From Eutreptiella sp. 'Long Island Sound 2002' (lineage: Eukaryota; Euglenozoa; Euglenophyceae; Eutreptiales; Eutreptiaceae): 64,000 bases of DNA. The stretch's first letter is position 1; each line of letters opens with the position of its first letter. The translations under genes were made by a program, and so were the position numbers. The notes below the pieces were generated by a model. It saw nothing but the letters and a program-made list of their open reading frames with translations, searched no databases and was not told the origin of the DNA. Positions 39,520-49,660 of this stretch are shown here, in pieces. The stretch spans positions 26,031,000-26,094,999 of the forward strand of contig OZ038384.1 of the NCBI GenBank assembly GCA_964036045.1. Reading direction: 5' to 3'.

Positions 39520-39585
39520 GAAAGTCAGGAAAACAACGGTCAGACCGGGTCCCGGTGCTTGACAAGGTGGTGCTTGCACACGATG
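39520..39585. repeat. Short duplicated segment, first copy
   Basis: CGGTCAGACCGGGTCCCGGT, then GCTTGACAAGGTGGTGCTT. It matches 40144-40200 with few differences. The minus strand of both encodes STGTRSDR, so the repeat may derive from a coding exon. Confidence 0.6.
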
Positions 39586-39695
39586 CGCGGTACCATGTCA
39601 CCGAAAACCTGCCCGCACCTCACCCTAAGCACAATTGTCGTAACAGGGCACTAGAACACAATGTGCAGGCAAATTTCAGCAAGTTCTGGAGGTCC

Positions 39696-39980
39696 TTACT
39701 CCCCATCAGGGGCATCAGGAGCTGTGAAATAGAAGCCCTTTCCAACCTTGCGCCTCATCTTCAATAATTGCACATGCTTGCCCTCTGGGGCAGGCTTTGG
39801 AGCAGCCTTGGCTTCAGGGTCTGGAATGGGCTTTCTATTCCTTGGGACAAAACTGTCATCAACAATATCTTTGGTGAATAAATGCTTGCCATGCTTCAGA
39901 AACCAACTTCCCAAATTGTGCATGTGAAGGGTGGACCAGATGCATGTGACAGCCAAGCCAGGAGTAACGACGTTCGTCAT
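39696..39980 (-). CDS. Candidate exon or short ORF, 94 codons
   Basis: Minus-strand frame from ATG 39980 reading VVTPGLAVTCIWSTLHMHNL, GSWFLKHGKHLFTKDIVDDS, FVPRNRKPIPDPEAKAAPKP, KMRRKVGKGFYFTAPDAPDG. Good protein texture, basic, with a Pro/Ala linker. No family. It may be the first coding exon of a minus-strand gene whose next exon is at 39118-39240. Confidence 0.42.
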   Translation of the reverse strand: MTNVVTPGLAVTCIWSTLHMHNLGSWFLKHGKHLFTKDIVDDSFVPRNRKPIPDPEAKAAPKPAPEGKHVQLLKMRRKVGKGFYFTAPDAPDGE

Positions 39981-40143
39981 GGCTGAAAATCACATCAAAA
40001 CAAACAGCAGTGGGTTGCAGTACCAAGCATAATGCTGTTATGAGCAGGAGGACTCATCCCAAACATGACACAGCCCCTGTTTCCCTCTACAATCGGCACA
40101 CAATCACGTTCTGCTAAGTTTCGGCCATAAAAACTGTGGTCAG

Positions 40144-40205
40144 AAAAATAACGGTCAGACCGGGTCCCAGTGCTTGGACAAGGCGGTGCTTCCGCAAGGG
40201 GGGGG
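40144..40205. repeat. Short duplicated segment, second copy
   Basis: Second copy of the segment at 39520-39585, ending in a poly-G tract (40198-40210). Confidence 0.6.
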
Positions 40206-40867
40206 GGGGGTATGACCAAGGTACAGTTTGTCGAAGCCCAAGGTGCAACACATGTGCGGACTGCATTCATTTCGGATCGAATTTTGATGCAGTTCCAATC
40301 ATGGCTAAAGAATTGGTGGGACACATCATGCATGCTGTGCCACTTTAAGTGTTGTGTCGCATCAATCCACTTAGCATGGCTCTCCACCAAACTGAACTTG
40401 AATTGATGAATCAGGGTCTACACTTGCCCTCTAACATAAGCTCAAGCAACGTCCCTTAACAGCAATGGGTAAAGGGACAAGGAGTGGTAGTGGCACGCCA
40501 CTTGGCTGCTCGTGCACGTTTTGATGTGCGTCCACGGCAAAGGGTTTCATGGCAACTGAATGCACGTGAATCGGTGGAAGCTACGATGCTTCAATGCCTG
40601 CAAGGCAATTAAGCAGTGGCTGATGATGATGACATCGAGCCAACACAACCCAAACCCTCATGTGCCCAAACCGAAACCTCACCAAGTGCAGTCGCCGCAG
40701 AGCAATGGGAGTAGGCATCCTGGAAAGTATTCGCTTCAAAGAGACGGAAGTATGCATTGTGATGGTTGGCGCAATTAACCGAAGCAACGTGCCTAGGCTG
40801 ATACTAACACATTGACACACAACCATGGTACAACGTAGTACTTAGCCGGTGTGCGACATGTTGTTGC

Positions 40868-41254
40868 CTAATCCAAGGGGTATGGGGAAAGAAGTAGTAT
40901 TGAGGCTTTGCTACTTTTGACCAAGGAAGTACAGCCCCTCCTCCTTAAACATAGTTGAAGGGTGCGATTCCCATCCAAACTTTTGCACGTTGAGACAGGG
41001 CCGTAGTCTTCACATTCCAAAAAGCGATCTATCGGCACAAAATATGCATGGTCTCCACTAGAGCTCCATGTAGACAGCCTTGGGCAGAATTTTTCACACT
41101 GTGCAAATATTGCAGTGCTGTATGTTGGCATGCCCCACAAAGCCTCCGGTGTGTTCATCAATTGCGCCAAGCCGTGTGCCAACAATCGTACCAACACAAG
41201 AAACACTGCCTCGGTGCATTTTTTGCGGTCTTCAGTCAAAATTGCAAGACACAA
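40868..41254 (-). CDS. Unknown ORF, 128 codons
   Basis: Minus-strand frame with ATG at 41254, reading EDRKKCTEAVFLVLVRLLAH, GLAQLMNTPEALWGMPTYST, AIFAQCEKFCPRLSTWSSSG, DHAYFVPIDRFLECEDYGPV. Convincing globular texture, with several Cys. No family. It lies just beyond the C-rich end of the next block (41335-). Confidence 0.38.
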   Translation of the reverse strand: MCLAILTEDRKKCTEAVFLVLVRLLAHGLAQLMNTPEALWGMPTYSTAIFAQCEKFCPRLSTWSSSGDHAYFVPIDRFLECEDYGPVSTCKSLDGNRTLQLCLRRRGCTSLVKSSKASILLLSPYPLD

Positions 41255-41334
41255 AGCTCAAAGGAGCAACCGACATGTGCGTATGTGAGACCCTCAATTT
41301 GCTTCTCCAAGCCTTTTAGACTAGCTAACCCCCC

Positions 41335-41545
41335 CGCCTCTCCCACTTATAACCCCCCACCACCACCACCTATAACCCCCCCCCCCCCCCGTCCGTTGTT
41401 TGCAGTCATCCAGGGACCTATAGCCCCCCCTTCTCACCCAACTCCAAAGAGCTGTGCAAAGAGACGGAGGAGCACAGCATGGGGCCACAAGTTTAGGATA
41501 CTTGCTGCCAGTTACTTTTTCCACATTTGCATCAAAGAGGGCTGC
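41335..41545 (-). repeat. Terminal segment with TATAACCCCCC motifs, first copy
   Basis: Several CTATAACCCCCC / CTATAGCCCCCC motifs, then AAGAGACGGAGGAGCA and a short coding patch. The same layout recurs in the same orientation at 51755-51950, and related motifs with a palindrome ATAGCCCCTGGGGGGCTAT lie at 41940-42005. The minus strand keeps the coding patch LCSSVSLH in both copies. It may be the 3' end of an element. Confidence 0.6.
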
Positions 41546-41826
41546 CCTTTTCTTTTTTTGCTGGAGGTTCCTCAGCAACATTGTCTGCCTCATGGACACG
41601 CTTCGCCCTGAACCAAATCAAAGCAGAGGAGACATCATATTTATAGTTTGGGAGCTCCCAGAGCCTCAACAGCAACGATGGCCTGTTCAAGGGTGGCAAT
41701 GTCATTGTTGTCCTCCTCATCCCCATCGCCAAGATCGTGAAGTTCATCAAAAGGGTCCTCACCCTCATCATCATCACTGTCATCAGGCACGGGGTGGGGC
41801 ATATCTAAATCAATATCCATGAGCAA
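41546..41826 (-). pseudogene. Acidic C-terminal exon candidate of the hAT-like gene
   Basis: The minus strand reads MPHPVPDDSDDDEGEDPFDE, LHDLGDGDEEDNNDIATLEQ, AIVAVEAL, and after a frame change YKYDVSSALIWFRAKRVHEA, DNVAEEPPAKKEKG. A possible acceptor (GATTTAG) lies at 41805-41811, downstream of the strong donor at 42175, but the phase then favours another frame, so the exact junction is unsure. Acidic then basic tails are common in transposases. Confidence 0.35.
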
Positions 41827-42175
41827 TCAATAATCAATATCAATAAGCGGAAACCGAAAACAAACAACAAACAACAGATGGCGCAAAGCGCCGAAAGCAA
41901 AATTGGACAAAGGCGTGAACCCCCCCCCCCCCACACCTATAACCCCCCTCCTCAGCTTTGGCATTGATCTAGAATACTATAGCCCCTGGGGGGCTATAGG
42001 TGGGGGGTATTTACCCCTTGTTTGCAAGGTTTTAAACTCAAACATCGTTGTGTGCTCACTACAATTTTGTACGTGCTGCAGAACCTGAATCCCCAAGACG
42101 ATTTCCCAGAATTTTCACCAAATGGGCATATCCAGCAGGGCAACTGCACGCAAGCCTCCAAAAAAAAGTACTTAC
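41805..42175 (-). other. Intron candidate with consensus donor
   Basis: The minus-strand exon ends at EHM (ATG) followed by GTAAGTAC, an ideal 5' splice site. The 3' end is less certain. The interior is AT/C-rich with TATAACCCCCC motifs and a palindrome around 41985. This donor is the clearest eukaryotic splice signal in the window. Confidence 0.5.
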
Positions 42176-43813
42176 CATGTGCTCCTGAAGGTCTGCCCAC
42201 TCTGCCAGGGCACGGTCACAATGCTTATGTGCTGCATCCAACTCATCTCGGTGCGACGCCATGAAACGCCACAACTGGTCTACACCATAGGTGGCATGCT
42301 CACTGCTCAGAAGAGCCAACAAGCGGCCATGGTCCAACAACACTACACACTCCAACTCCCCCCTGGGGTCCATTGTTGCTTGCCCCTCCTTGATGCCAGC
42401 AAGCAACACATCAATTTCTGCACGTGCCTCAGCGTCCGGAAAAGGGGGGGGATGTTGCACACTTCTGCGCACCGGCATCGAGCTGGACCAACTGCACACC
42501 ATGCCACCCACCTGTTACGATTTGCTCCTTGAATTGTAACCAGCCCGGACCCTCCTCTCGGGCTACCTCTTGCAACCGTGCTTGTAACATATCTGTTGCA
42601 CTGGCCAAATGAGCACCAGTGGGCGCACACAGCTGTGCAAAATTGTTAAAACACCGCATACCATGCAGGATGCCACCATAAACCACCCCCCATGCAAGTA
42701 AAGTGGCATCATGGCAGCCCTCCCACACATTTTCCTCTTTTGTCGAATGTTGCACTTTCAAATCCGAATGCCGTGCCACCCAAGGGACATTGGCCAAGAA
42801 AGCTGTGTTGCAACGTGCATTTGCCTAGGACGGCTTGATGCAATGACTAGTAGGGATCAGTTGCAAGCCACTACGTTTATCAGGCTGCACGTGGACACAC
42901 TTTTGCAACTCCTTCCATTGCCGTGCTCGTTGTCGATCCACAGCTACCATGTACTCAACATGGGTAGGGCCGGCAGCCTCCAATGTATGACGCAGCTTAC
43001 GCTGCAACACACGGCAAGGCTCAACCAAGGGGGTCATCAGTACCAATCATGTGCCAATAAGGGCAAACACATTGTTCTCAATGGTGGACACATCAACAGC
43101 TTGTCGTGCAGTGGCACCTCGCACCCCCAAGTTGGAAGCCCCATCCACTGCAAAGGTCACAATCCTCTTGGCCCACCAATCGCAGTCTGGAATCCAGGTC
43201 GGTAAAACAAATTCTAGCTGCTTTGTGGCCTCGTGTGCATCACCACACGCCACATCCACCATACCAAGGAACACTTCACACATGCCTCCAGGGCCAGTCA
43301 CAACCAAGACAATAGGATGGCATATTCATTGATGTGATGCCTTTGCCTGCCCGAGCCGTCAAGCAACTGTGCAATGAAGGCTCTCAAGTATGGGACCTTT
43401 GTTACATCATCTTGCATGGCATCATGCATTGCAGCCATTGCCTTCTCAACTATCCACCGCCAAGAAGCATGGTGCCCTGGGGCAAAAATCAAGGAGCGAC
43501 GAAGAAGAATGCACTCACTTATGGCACAGATGGAGGTACACATTCGCAGCCCCATGCAATCTTCAACCAAAGGTGACAAAATGGCTGCCTCAGCATCGGT
43601 TAATTGCACACCAATGTCCATGGCCTCCCCCTTGATGAACACAATGTTCCTTCCTACCACATCACCTGTGGCAGCAGTGGGGCACAACACACGATACCAT
43701 TCGGCACAATGTTGCCACAAACTCTCCTCGGCCAAACGGTGGTGGTGCCTTGGCCTCTGCACATCCCTGCGTGTTGATGTTGTACCATGCAACAACCCCA
43801 AGTGGCTTTCCAA
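42176..43813 (-). pseudogene. hAT-like transposase (DUF4371-type), decayed
   Basis: Minus-strand coding with five recognisable pieces in order: MDIGVQLTDAEAAILSPLVE; EKAMAAMHDAMQDDVTKVPY followed by a frame break near 43300; GGMCEVFLGMVDVACGDAHE, DCDWWAKRIVTFAVDGASNL and GVRGATARQ; an in-frame TGA; VLMTPLVEPCRVLQRKLRHT; an in-frame TAG; FNNFAQLCAPTGAHLASATD; then a C-run frameshift near 42445 into EIDVLLAGIKEGQATMDPRG. The segment 'FLGMVDV ... DGASNLGVRG' resembles the DUF4371/hAT core, where a flexible 'DGASNM.G' follows the first catalytic strand. The match is by pattern only. Two stops and two frameshifts make it inactive. Confidence 0.42.
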
Positions 43814-44053
43814 TACCTCCCTTCACCGTGTGTTTTGGCTATAGGTCCTCATGCGCATCCCCATGCCATATGTTCCCTGTACCAGGCCACTACTGGCCTT
43901 CGGGGGACGTGCCACCCCACGAAGGTCAGTCACAGCAGTCCATGCACAACACATGCACTCAACACCACTACATTTTCTAAACTAAAACTGCCAATGAGCA
44001 TCCACAAAAGCTTGTAGTGTGTTTGGAGCACTGCCAGGTTGCCTGAGAGCAAC

Positions 44054-44296
44054 CTACATCCACATGCACAATGCATTCCTCCCTGCTTCAGCCAATGCAA
44101 TGGAACACACCCTGTATTGCTCCACTAACCTTGCCATTGAGGCGTGTGACATACCATGCTCTGCATGCTGGTCACCCCATTGCTTCGCTTGGCGTGCTTT
44201 GAGATGCATCTGATGTGCCTCCACACGCACGTGCAAATGCTTTCCTACTTGCACCTTGCATTTTTGCAACGGCCTTGCAACAACCTCAATAAAATC
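44054..44296 (-). pseudogene. Segment linking USP and hAT-like coding
   Basis: In the same frame as the USP His-box ORF and after one TGA, the minus strand continues DFIEVVARPLQKCKVQVGKH, LHVRVEAHQMHLKARQAKQW, GDQHAEHGMSHASMARLVEQ, then ends in a stop at 44054. This gives continuous coding texture between the protease part and the transposase part, which argues for one gene or one element. Confidence 0.38.
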
Positions 44297-45613
44297 TCAT
44301 GATGAATGTGCCAACCAACAGACATGATATCTTGTTGGTAAGTGCAAACATGAGGTGGTGGCACCAGGGCTTGTCACAAACATGTCACTTGGCATGCTCT
44401 GGGCATGCATATTCATGTTCCAGTCACCAGCCCCTGGTGTACCTTGCGTTTCACAAGGGAAGTCGGGAGCACTTGGTGGCAGCACCATGGCTGGCACACC
44501 TGTGTCACTTGGCATGCTCGGGGCATCCCCTTTGGCATCGAGGGCTGACGCCCTTGTTCTTTGGGAAGCAAACTGTGACATGCCTGGTACCAAGAGATTA
44601 GTTGGCTTGCGCTTGTATAACAAGAAAGTTGCTTTTCGCGGATTTGGGGGTGGGCCCTCCAACTTCACCTTGGCATCATCACACAACCACCACTTCTCTT
44701 GAAAAGGAAAGTACACCGCAAAGTGACTTCTTTGTTGCTCCAATGTGCAGCACCATGGCATGCAAAGACCACTGCCACCCCAAAATATCTACATACGCAT
44801 GATCCGCAACCAACTTGTACTCTTGTTGGGTGTGGACATGTAATTCCACAACTTCATTGAACACAAAAGATGTTTGCAGTGGTACCTCTCCTAGGCCTCT
44901 TCCACAGTCACAGGAGGGTGGGTACAAGCTAGGCCGAACAATCGACGCTTCATCCCCTCCTTCAGAGGCTTTTGCACACTTTGCCCCTGATTTGTCACAT
45001 GCAGCACTTGTATTGTCATGCGTGTCTCCCCCCCCATCCCGTAGAACCTTGGCGTCGCAATTTGCATACCGTTGCCACAGCTACTCATAGGAGAGGCAAC
45101 ATGTCAAACACACCACCCCGGCAGCTGTTAGCTTTGCCACCATGTGCTTCCCACATTTTGCCATCTGAGACTATTGTTTCCATTGGAATTTCGGTGCAAG
45201 AGGCTTGCACTTGCAATGCCAAGTACACCGGCACACTGCCACAACATGCGACCCTCCTCAGCCAAACTTTCAGCAATGGCCTGAGGATTGTATGCATGGC
45301 TTCCCTTGTGCGCCACGACGTTCTCCCACAACGTTCCCCGTATACCCCCATCATCTAGGCACCGTGGATGTTGTGCTCCATGCCCGCCAAATGCCACAAA
45401 TAAGCATGGCAATGCTGTGCTAAGCCAACACCAGTTGTGCGCATGGAAATTTTCCATACCACATGGCTGCCGTGGTGCTCCTCCAAGTGGCCCGCTATGC
45501 GCTTGCATGTAAGTTGGATGCACGTTCATGGAGGAAAGCACGGTCCCATGCTGGGAGTGTGTGCCAATCACCACGTGTCTACCACCAACCGCCTCTGCCG
45601 GTGCCACAAACAT
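44297..45613 (-). pseudogene. Ubiquitin-specific protease (peptidase C19) domain, frameshifted
   Basis: The minus strand carries a Cys box ENFHAHNWCWLSTALPCLFV (pattern N-x-C-W-L-S-x-A-L-x-C-L-F). Then follow RCLDDGGIRGTLWENVVAHK and AIAESLAEEGRMLWQ. After a frame change comes FVFNEVVELHVHTQQEYKLV, then DILGWQWSLHAMVLHIGA. After another comes RSHFAVYFPFQEKWWLCDDA, KVKLEGPPPNPRKATFLLYK. The last part is the typical USP C-terminus: Y-x-L-x-A-V-x-x-H-x-G, then H-F-x-V-Y with the catalytic His, then W-W-x-C-D-D with the Asp, then the F-L-L-Y-x-R strand. In a working enzyme this would remove ubiquitin from proteins. At least two frameshifts are present, so it is a pseudogene. The C-terminal 60 residues after it are Met/Ser/Pro-rich repeats (SMPSD twice). 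Confidence 0.68.
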
Positions 45614-46107
45614 GTTTCATGCCAGGCCCCTGTGCTTAACACAACAGGTTGCTGGGACACGTTGTAGGTTGCACAATCACGTGTGACGACATCCAAGAAT
45701 TGCATTATACATCTCCGTCCACCCTGACCACTACACACACACCCTGCTTCAACCCATTTGTGGCCCCGTGTGTGCTGTCCAGTGGAGAAGACTGTTGACC
45801 AAGGGGATGAATCATGCAAGTGCTGAAGTGGTTTGGTCATCACATTGCAAGACAATTGGATGGAAGTCCACGTGAACGATTGTGGCAATAACTCCGTTGC
45901 AATGTGGTTCACCATGGTCACTAGTGGTTTGTATTGACCTGTCTGTCGCACCACACTTGTGTGATCCAAGTCAATTGCAATTATGTGCCCCTTCATACCA
46001 CCAACCCCAGGCTGCAAGTGCCGCACCTTAAAGCCCTCAACTGGGGCAGTAGTATATGCCAACATGCTCATCATGCCATGCAATGTGCAAAAAGGGGCTA
46101 CCGACAA
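45568..46107 (-). pseudogene. N-terminal flank of the USP-like gene, unknown domain
   Basis: Minus-strand 179-codon frame reading VEGFKVRHLQPGVGGMKGHI, IAIDLDHTSVVRQTGQYKPL, VTMVNHIATELLPQSFTWTS, STGQHTRGHKWVEAGCVCSG, QFLDVVTRDCATYNVSQQPV. Good globular texture. It joins the USP frame by a frame change near 45600. Unknown family. Confidence 0.42.
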
Positions 46108-46114
46108 AAATAGA

Positions 46115-46429
46115 TCAAAGACTGCTCCCTAAAATGGCCTCCACTCCCATAACCATCACCTTCCGCCTCAGCAATAACGACCATAGTTGCCTTTTGGCAG
46201 TGCTTCTCCATGTCTCCACACCCATGGACATGTGATGGAGCATCACGCCCGGGTACCCAAATGTCAAGGCTGGTATGTCCGTCCCAAATGACGATTTCAC
46301 AACGCTGGATGTGTTGGTGCGCAACAGCACCACATTACCACCAACATGCTTCGGCAAGTTGGCAAACTGCTCCGGCGGACCACCTTTAGGCCGCCAAGCC
46401 CATGTCTCCTTCTCCAGATCCCTGCGCAC
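46115..46429 (-). pseudogene. Upstream unknown domain of the USP-like gene
   Basis: The minus strand reads GGPPEQFANLPKHVGGNVVL, LRTNTSSVVKSSFGTDIPAL, TFGYPGVMLHHMSMGVETWR. The run 'NLPKHVGGNVVLLR' with later short strands is reminiscent of an OB-fold such as those of telomere-binding proteins, but this is a weak impression. A frame change connects it to the next piece. Confidence 0.33.
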
Positions 46430-46509
46430 TCACAGTGCAGACTCCGTAATCTGAATGCCACACATCTCGCGGTGCACTATAATGGCTCTTGCGTGAAGCT
46501 TTAAGCCTC

Positions 46510-46836
46510 TCACGGGGGCATCACTACTGAGTGCATGCAGGCTCTTGGGCACACAAAAAAAGCAAAAAGGGCTCCAGCAACGTACTGCTCATGCAACATG
46601 CGTAACTTCAAAGACCCGATTGTCGCCACGGCCCGGTTTACATTGGCCTTGATCGCATTCCTTTGCACGATGGACAACAGAGCATCACAATCCACAGGTC
46701 CAACCTTCGTGCTTGGTTGTGTTTTGGCACACTTTTGGGGTTGGGTTGACAGTGCAAGGCAGGCACGTCTAATAGGCGGACGCTTTCTCACCATGGGGCT
46801 TCCTTCAAAGGGGCTTCGTTGCTCCACATGTGGCAT
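46510..46836 (-). CDS. Unknown ORF upstream of the USP-like gene
   Basis: Minus-strand frame reading VDCDALLSIVQRNAIKANVN, RAVATIGSLKLRMLHEQYVA, GALFAFFVCPRACMHSVVMP. Helical texture, no family. It may be another piece of the same long gene. Confidence 0.3.
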   Translation of the reverse strand: MPHVEQRSPFEGSPMVRKRPPIRRACLALSTQPQKCAKTQPSTKVGPVDCDALLSIVQRNAIKANVNRAVATIGSLKLRMLHEQYVAGALFAFFVCPRACMHSVVMPP

Positions 46837-47111
46837 GACACTATCATAACTAGACTAACTACATGCCCAAACAGCGGCCACACTGCTTGTGCTGCACAGA
46901 GTGGAGGCCGCAACACTAGACAACACGGCAGCGGTCTCCTTTGGCCGTCGTGCAAGTTGTACAGGGGACTTCTCCGAGCAGCTGCCTAGCTCAACATCAC
47001 CAGATTGTGGTTTTAGACACGTAGGGTCCACCGGGAGGGGGGGGGGGGGGGGAGCAAGGGATGGTCGCATTGCGGCCCCACAGGATGCGGGTGGCAATGT
47101 AGACTGTGCAG

Positions 47112-47490
47112 CTCCCTGCCCAGGCGCTATGGCAAAAGTTGTGGAGTCATTCCGGCCACCTCCAGGGTGTCCTTCTGGAGCGGTAGGATCCACCAAACGG
47201 GGCAAAGGATGGTCCTAGCGGTTCAGACTGAATAGCTCCATGCCCCTGCGCAATGGCAGAGGCAGTGGAGTCACTGAGCTCACCTCTTGGGTGGCCTTCT
47301 CGCCTGAGGTCGCCTCCGGGGTTCAACCCAGCCGGGCTTGTTGTGCTTTGTGTGTATGTTGGAGCCCCATGCCCCTACGCAATGGCAGAAGTTGTGGAGT
47401 CACTCCGGTCACCTCCAGGGTGGCCTTGTGGACTTGGGTCCCCCCGGAGTTCAACACAAGAGGGCTCGTTGTGCATTGTGTGTATGCTGG
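47112..47490. repeat. About 125-bp tandem repeat, three copies
   Basis: Copies begin near 47112, 47236 and 47365 with CTCCATGCCCCTGCGCAATG or variants, followed by GTGGAGTCACTCCGG and CTCCAGGGTGGCCTT. The second and third also share GGCTTGTTGTGCTTTGTGTG. Spacing is 124 and 129 bases. Confidence 0.75.
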
Positions 47491-48300
47491 AGCAAAACCG
47501 GTATCCTCAATGATAGCCACCAATGCAATCAACATCTGTAACCCCCTGTCCTCCCTCCATGCATTGTCAACAACACGCACAGCTGCATGGAGGTGCCCTG
47601 AGGATTGTTTGGTAGCTGTGGGCTAAAGGGGGTTGCGAGGGGGTTAAAATGACAAAGCGCAAAAGAACAGTAGGGGGTGCTGTCAGGAAGAAGAAGAAGG
47701 TAGCCAAGTCCGTGGACATGGGGGTGCGACCGGACTGTAGGACTGCACCGGGGATAGTGTGCACAGGTACATATGCAAGCCCTCAATATGAGACACATGT
47801 GCGCATGCGGGAGTGCAGATGGGCCTGCCTTTTGGCCACATAAATAGTGACTCAGACTCCGAACCCGACTCCGTCTACCGCCAAGGTTCATCGTCAGGTG
47901 ACACTGTCATCAACAACTCTTCTTCACGCTCGAGCTCGAGCTCAACCTCTCGCTCCAGCTCGGATTCCAGCTCTGAACCTTGATTCCTAAAGTTGTCCCG
48001 TACTGTGCTTTGTGTGTGCCGATCCTAGGGTTACGGGGGAGCAACACCTCAACAAGTAGGTGCAATCGTGCATGGGCACCCACATGCAATTTGCAACATG
48101 CCGCCCTAATGTGTAGCTCGCCACAGGGCTCGTTGTGCTTTGTGTGTATACTAGAGCAACACCGGCATCCTCAATGGCAACCAGCAATGCGTTCAACATC
48201 TCTAATCCCGCCTCATCCCTCCAAGCATTGTCCACAACATGCACAACTGCACGGAGGTGCCTTGGGTGATTGCCCGGTACCTTTGGCCTAAAGGTGGTGC
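47456..48300 (-). repeat. Duplicated coding-like segment (two copies, about 180 bp)
   Basis: The segments 47456-47640 and 48120-48300 are about 80 percent alike. On the minus strand both encode VVDNAWR then GLxML, then AIEDxGxAxxYTQ, so the reading frame survived duplication. A third related patch, TLGRHFANCMWVP / TLGRHVANCMWVP, is repeated within 47987-48574. An old tandem gene-segment duplication. Confidence 0.65.
47649..47983 (+). CDS. Small basic then Ser-rich acidic protein, split frame
   Basis: The plus strand first reads MTKRKRTVGGAVRKKKKVAK, a classical basic nuclear-targeting type sequence. In another frame from about 47819 it reads GLPFGHINSDSDSEPDSVYR, QGSSSGDTVINNSSSRSSSS, STSRSSSDSSSEP and a stop at 47981-47983. 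A single indel or a small intron would join a basic N-terminus to a Ser/Asp-rich tail. Function unknown; a nuclear disordered protein is the simplest inference. It is antisense to the duplicated segment. Confidence 0.35.
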
Positions 48301-48574
48301 AACGCATCAATAGGTCAGTGAAATCCTGTATGGGCACCCACATGCAATTTGCAAAATGCCGCCCTAATGTTAGGGCCGCCACAATGTCGTCCGTATTCAA
48401 GGGCTCATTGTGTTGCTCTTGCAGCCCTTGGCACGCAATGGTCAGACAACGTGCAACCCCATGGGCAGCCTCCATCAAAGCTTCGTCGAACTGCTGTTGC
48501 CTTGTCGTTTGCACATGGACATGTGACAAGGGTAGCGCTGGCAGTTTTGGGACACCGTCCTCATGCAACAACAC
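47987..48574 (-). CDS. Unknown ORF with internal repeat, 195 codons
   Basis: Minus-strand frame from ATG 48574 reading FDEALMEAAHGVARCLTIAC, DIVAALTLGRHFANCMWVPI, QDFTDLLMRCTTFRPKVPGN, RDEAGLEMLNALLVAIEDAG. The TLGRHxANCMWVP segment occurs twice in the same frame about 85 residues apart. Good texture, no family. It could be the 5' part of the long minus-strand gene block. Confidence 0.4.
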   Translation of the reverse strand: MLLHEDGVPKLPALPLSHVHVQTTRQQQFDEALMEAAHGVARCLTIACQGLQEQHNEPLNTDDIVAALTLGRHFANCMWVPIQDFTDLLMRCTTFRPKVPGNHPRHLRAVVHVVDNAWRDEAGLEMLNALLVAIEDAGVALVYTQSTTSPVASYTLGRHVANCMWVPMHDCTYLLRCCSPVTLGSAHTKHSTGQL

Positions 48575-48779
48575 GGTGCGCCGAGTTGCGCGGGCGACAC
48601 TACTATACGGTGGTGCCTAAGCCTTATTCGACACCTCGGGAGGGGTCAAGAGGTCACTAACAAGTGGTTTAGGTCCACCTGTTGCTTGAGGCCATAGGTA
48701 TGGGGTCCACTAGTCTCATCTGATATCCTTTTCCTGTGCCCTTTGACCATTCCGGCCCCTGGGGAAACACACGTGGGCA

Positions 48780-49660
48780 TGGGATGTGAATGTTTTACAA
48801 CATGTTACACAAGTTTTGCTTGGGTTTCCGGAAGGGCCGCCAAACATAATGCATTACAAAGAAAAGAAAGGGGGAGCAAGCTTTTCTAAAACATACACAG
48901 ATGATGACCTGCTCTCCACAAACGGGGGGAGGGGAGGGTCTTTTCCCATTCCTTTTCTATTCTACAGAAAGAGACACATGGAAAGCAAAGCAAAGCGAAG
49001 CATGCAAAGCACGAGAGGTGTGTTTTCATAGTTTTTTGAAGATAGGGGGGTGTTCTACAAATCATTTTCCATACTACCTGCAAATAAACACACAACACAA
49101 AAGAAAGCAACGCACTCAATGCATGCACATCAAAGAACATACGATTCCCACAGGAATTCATACACGGTTTCAAGCACGGTGCCAAGGCCAGGAGTAATGC
49201 GGGCTTTGGTGCTTCAAGGGTCAGCATCATTTGAACACCTTGCACTTGCAGTATCAGCGTCGCGGCCGAGACTGCGAGTTGGCTATGCTACTTCAAACTT
49301 CGGCATGATGACGGGTCAAAATAAGAACAATGAAATTCAGATTCACAAAAAAGGTAATGGCGATCACGGCAACCACAGCCACAATGAAAGGTGTACCAAA
49401 CAAATGAGCATTGAGACATACCTTTGGACAGAACATTAACCAACGCAAAGCCCATTCCCATGCATTACATTGTAGGTCAATAAAGCATAAGGGACTTTTA
49501 CAACGGCTTTTCCGTTCCCCAAAGCACGAGAGATGGGTTTTCATTGCTTTTGAAGAGGGGGGGGGGGGGGCTTTTCCGAATCATTTTCCATTCTGCACAC
49601 AAACAGACACACAAAGCAAAGCAAAACAAAGCACTCAATGGATGCATCGCAAACAACTTT
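48780..49660. repeat. Diverged direct duplications rich in AAAGCAAAGCA
   Basis: Related segments at about 48930-49030, 49035-49140 and 49500-49650 share CATTTTCCAT, ACACAAAGCAAAGC and CACTCAATGCATGCA. Poly-G tracts sit at the same relative place (49045, 49559-49572). Confidence 0.55.
49310..49425 (-). repeat. Inverted repeat, left arm
   Basis: The minus strand reads FGTPFIVAVVAVIAITFFVN, which matches the plus strand of 50450-50580 (LVDTTFIVAVVPMVS). The two arms lie about 1 kb apart in opposite orientation. The encoded segment is hydrophobic, like a membrane helix. Confidence 0.6.

Noticed and set aside
41340-42005. Telomere repeat (CTATAACCCCCC)
   Set aside because: Motifs are irregularly spaced and embedded in coding-like sequence. 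There is no regular tandem as at a telomere.
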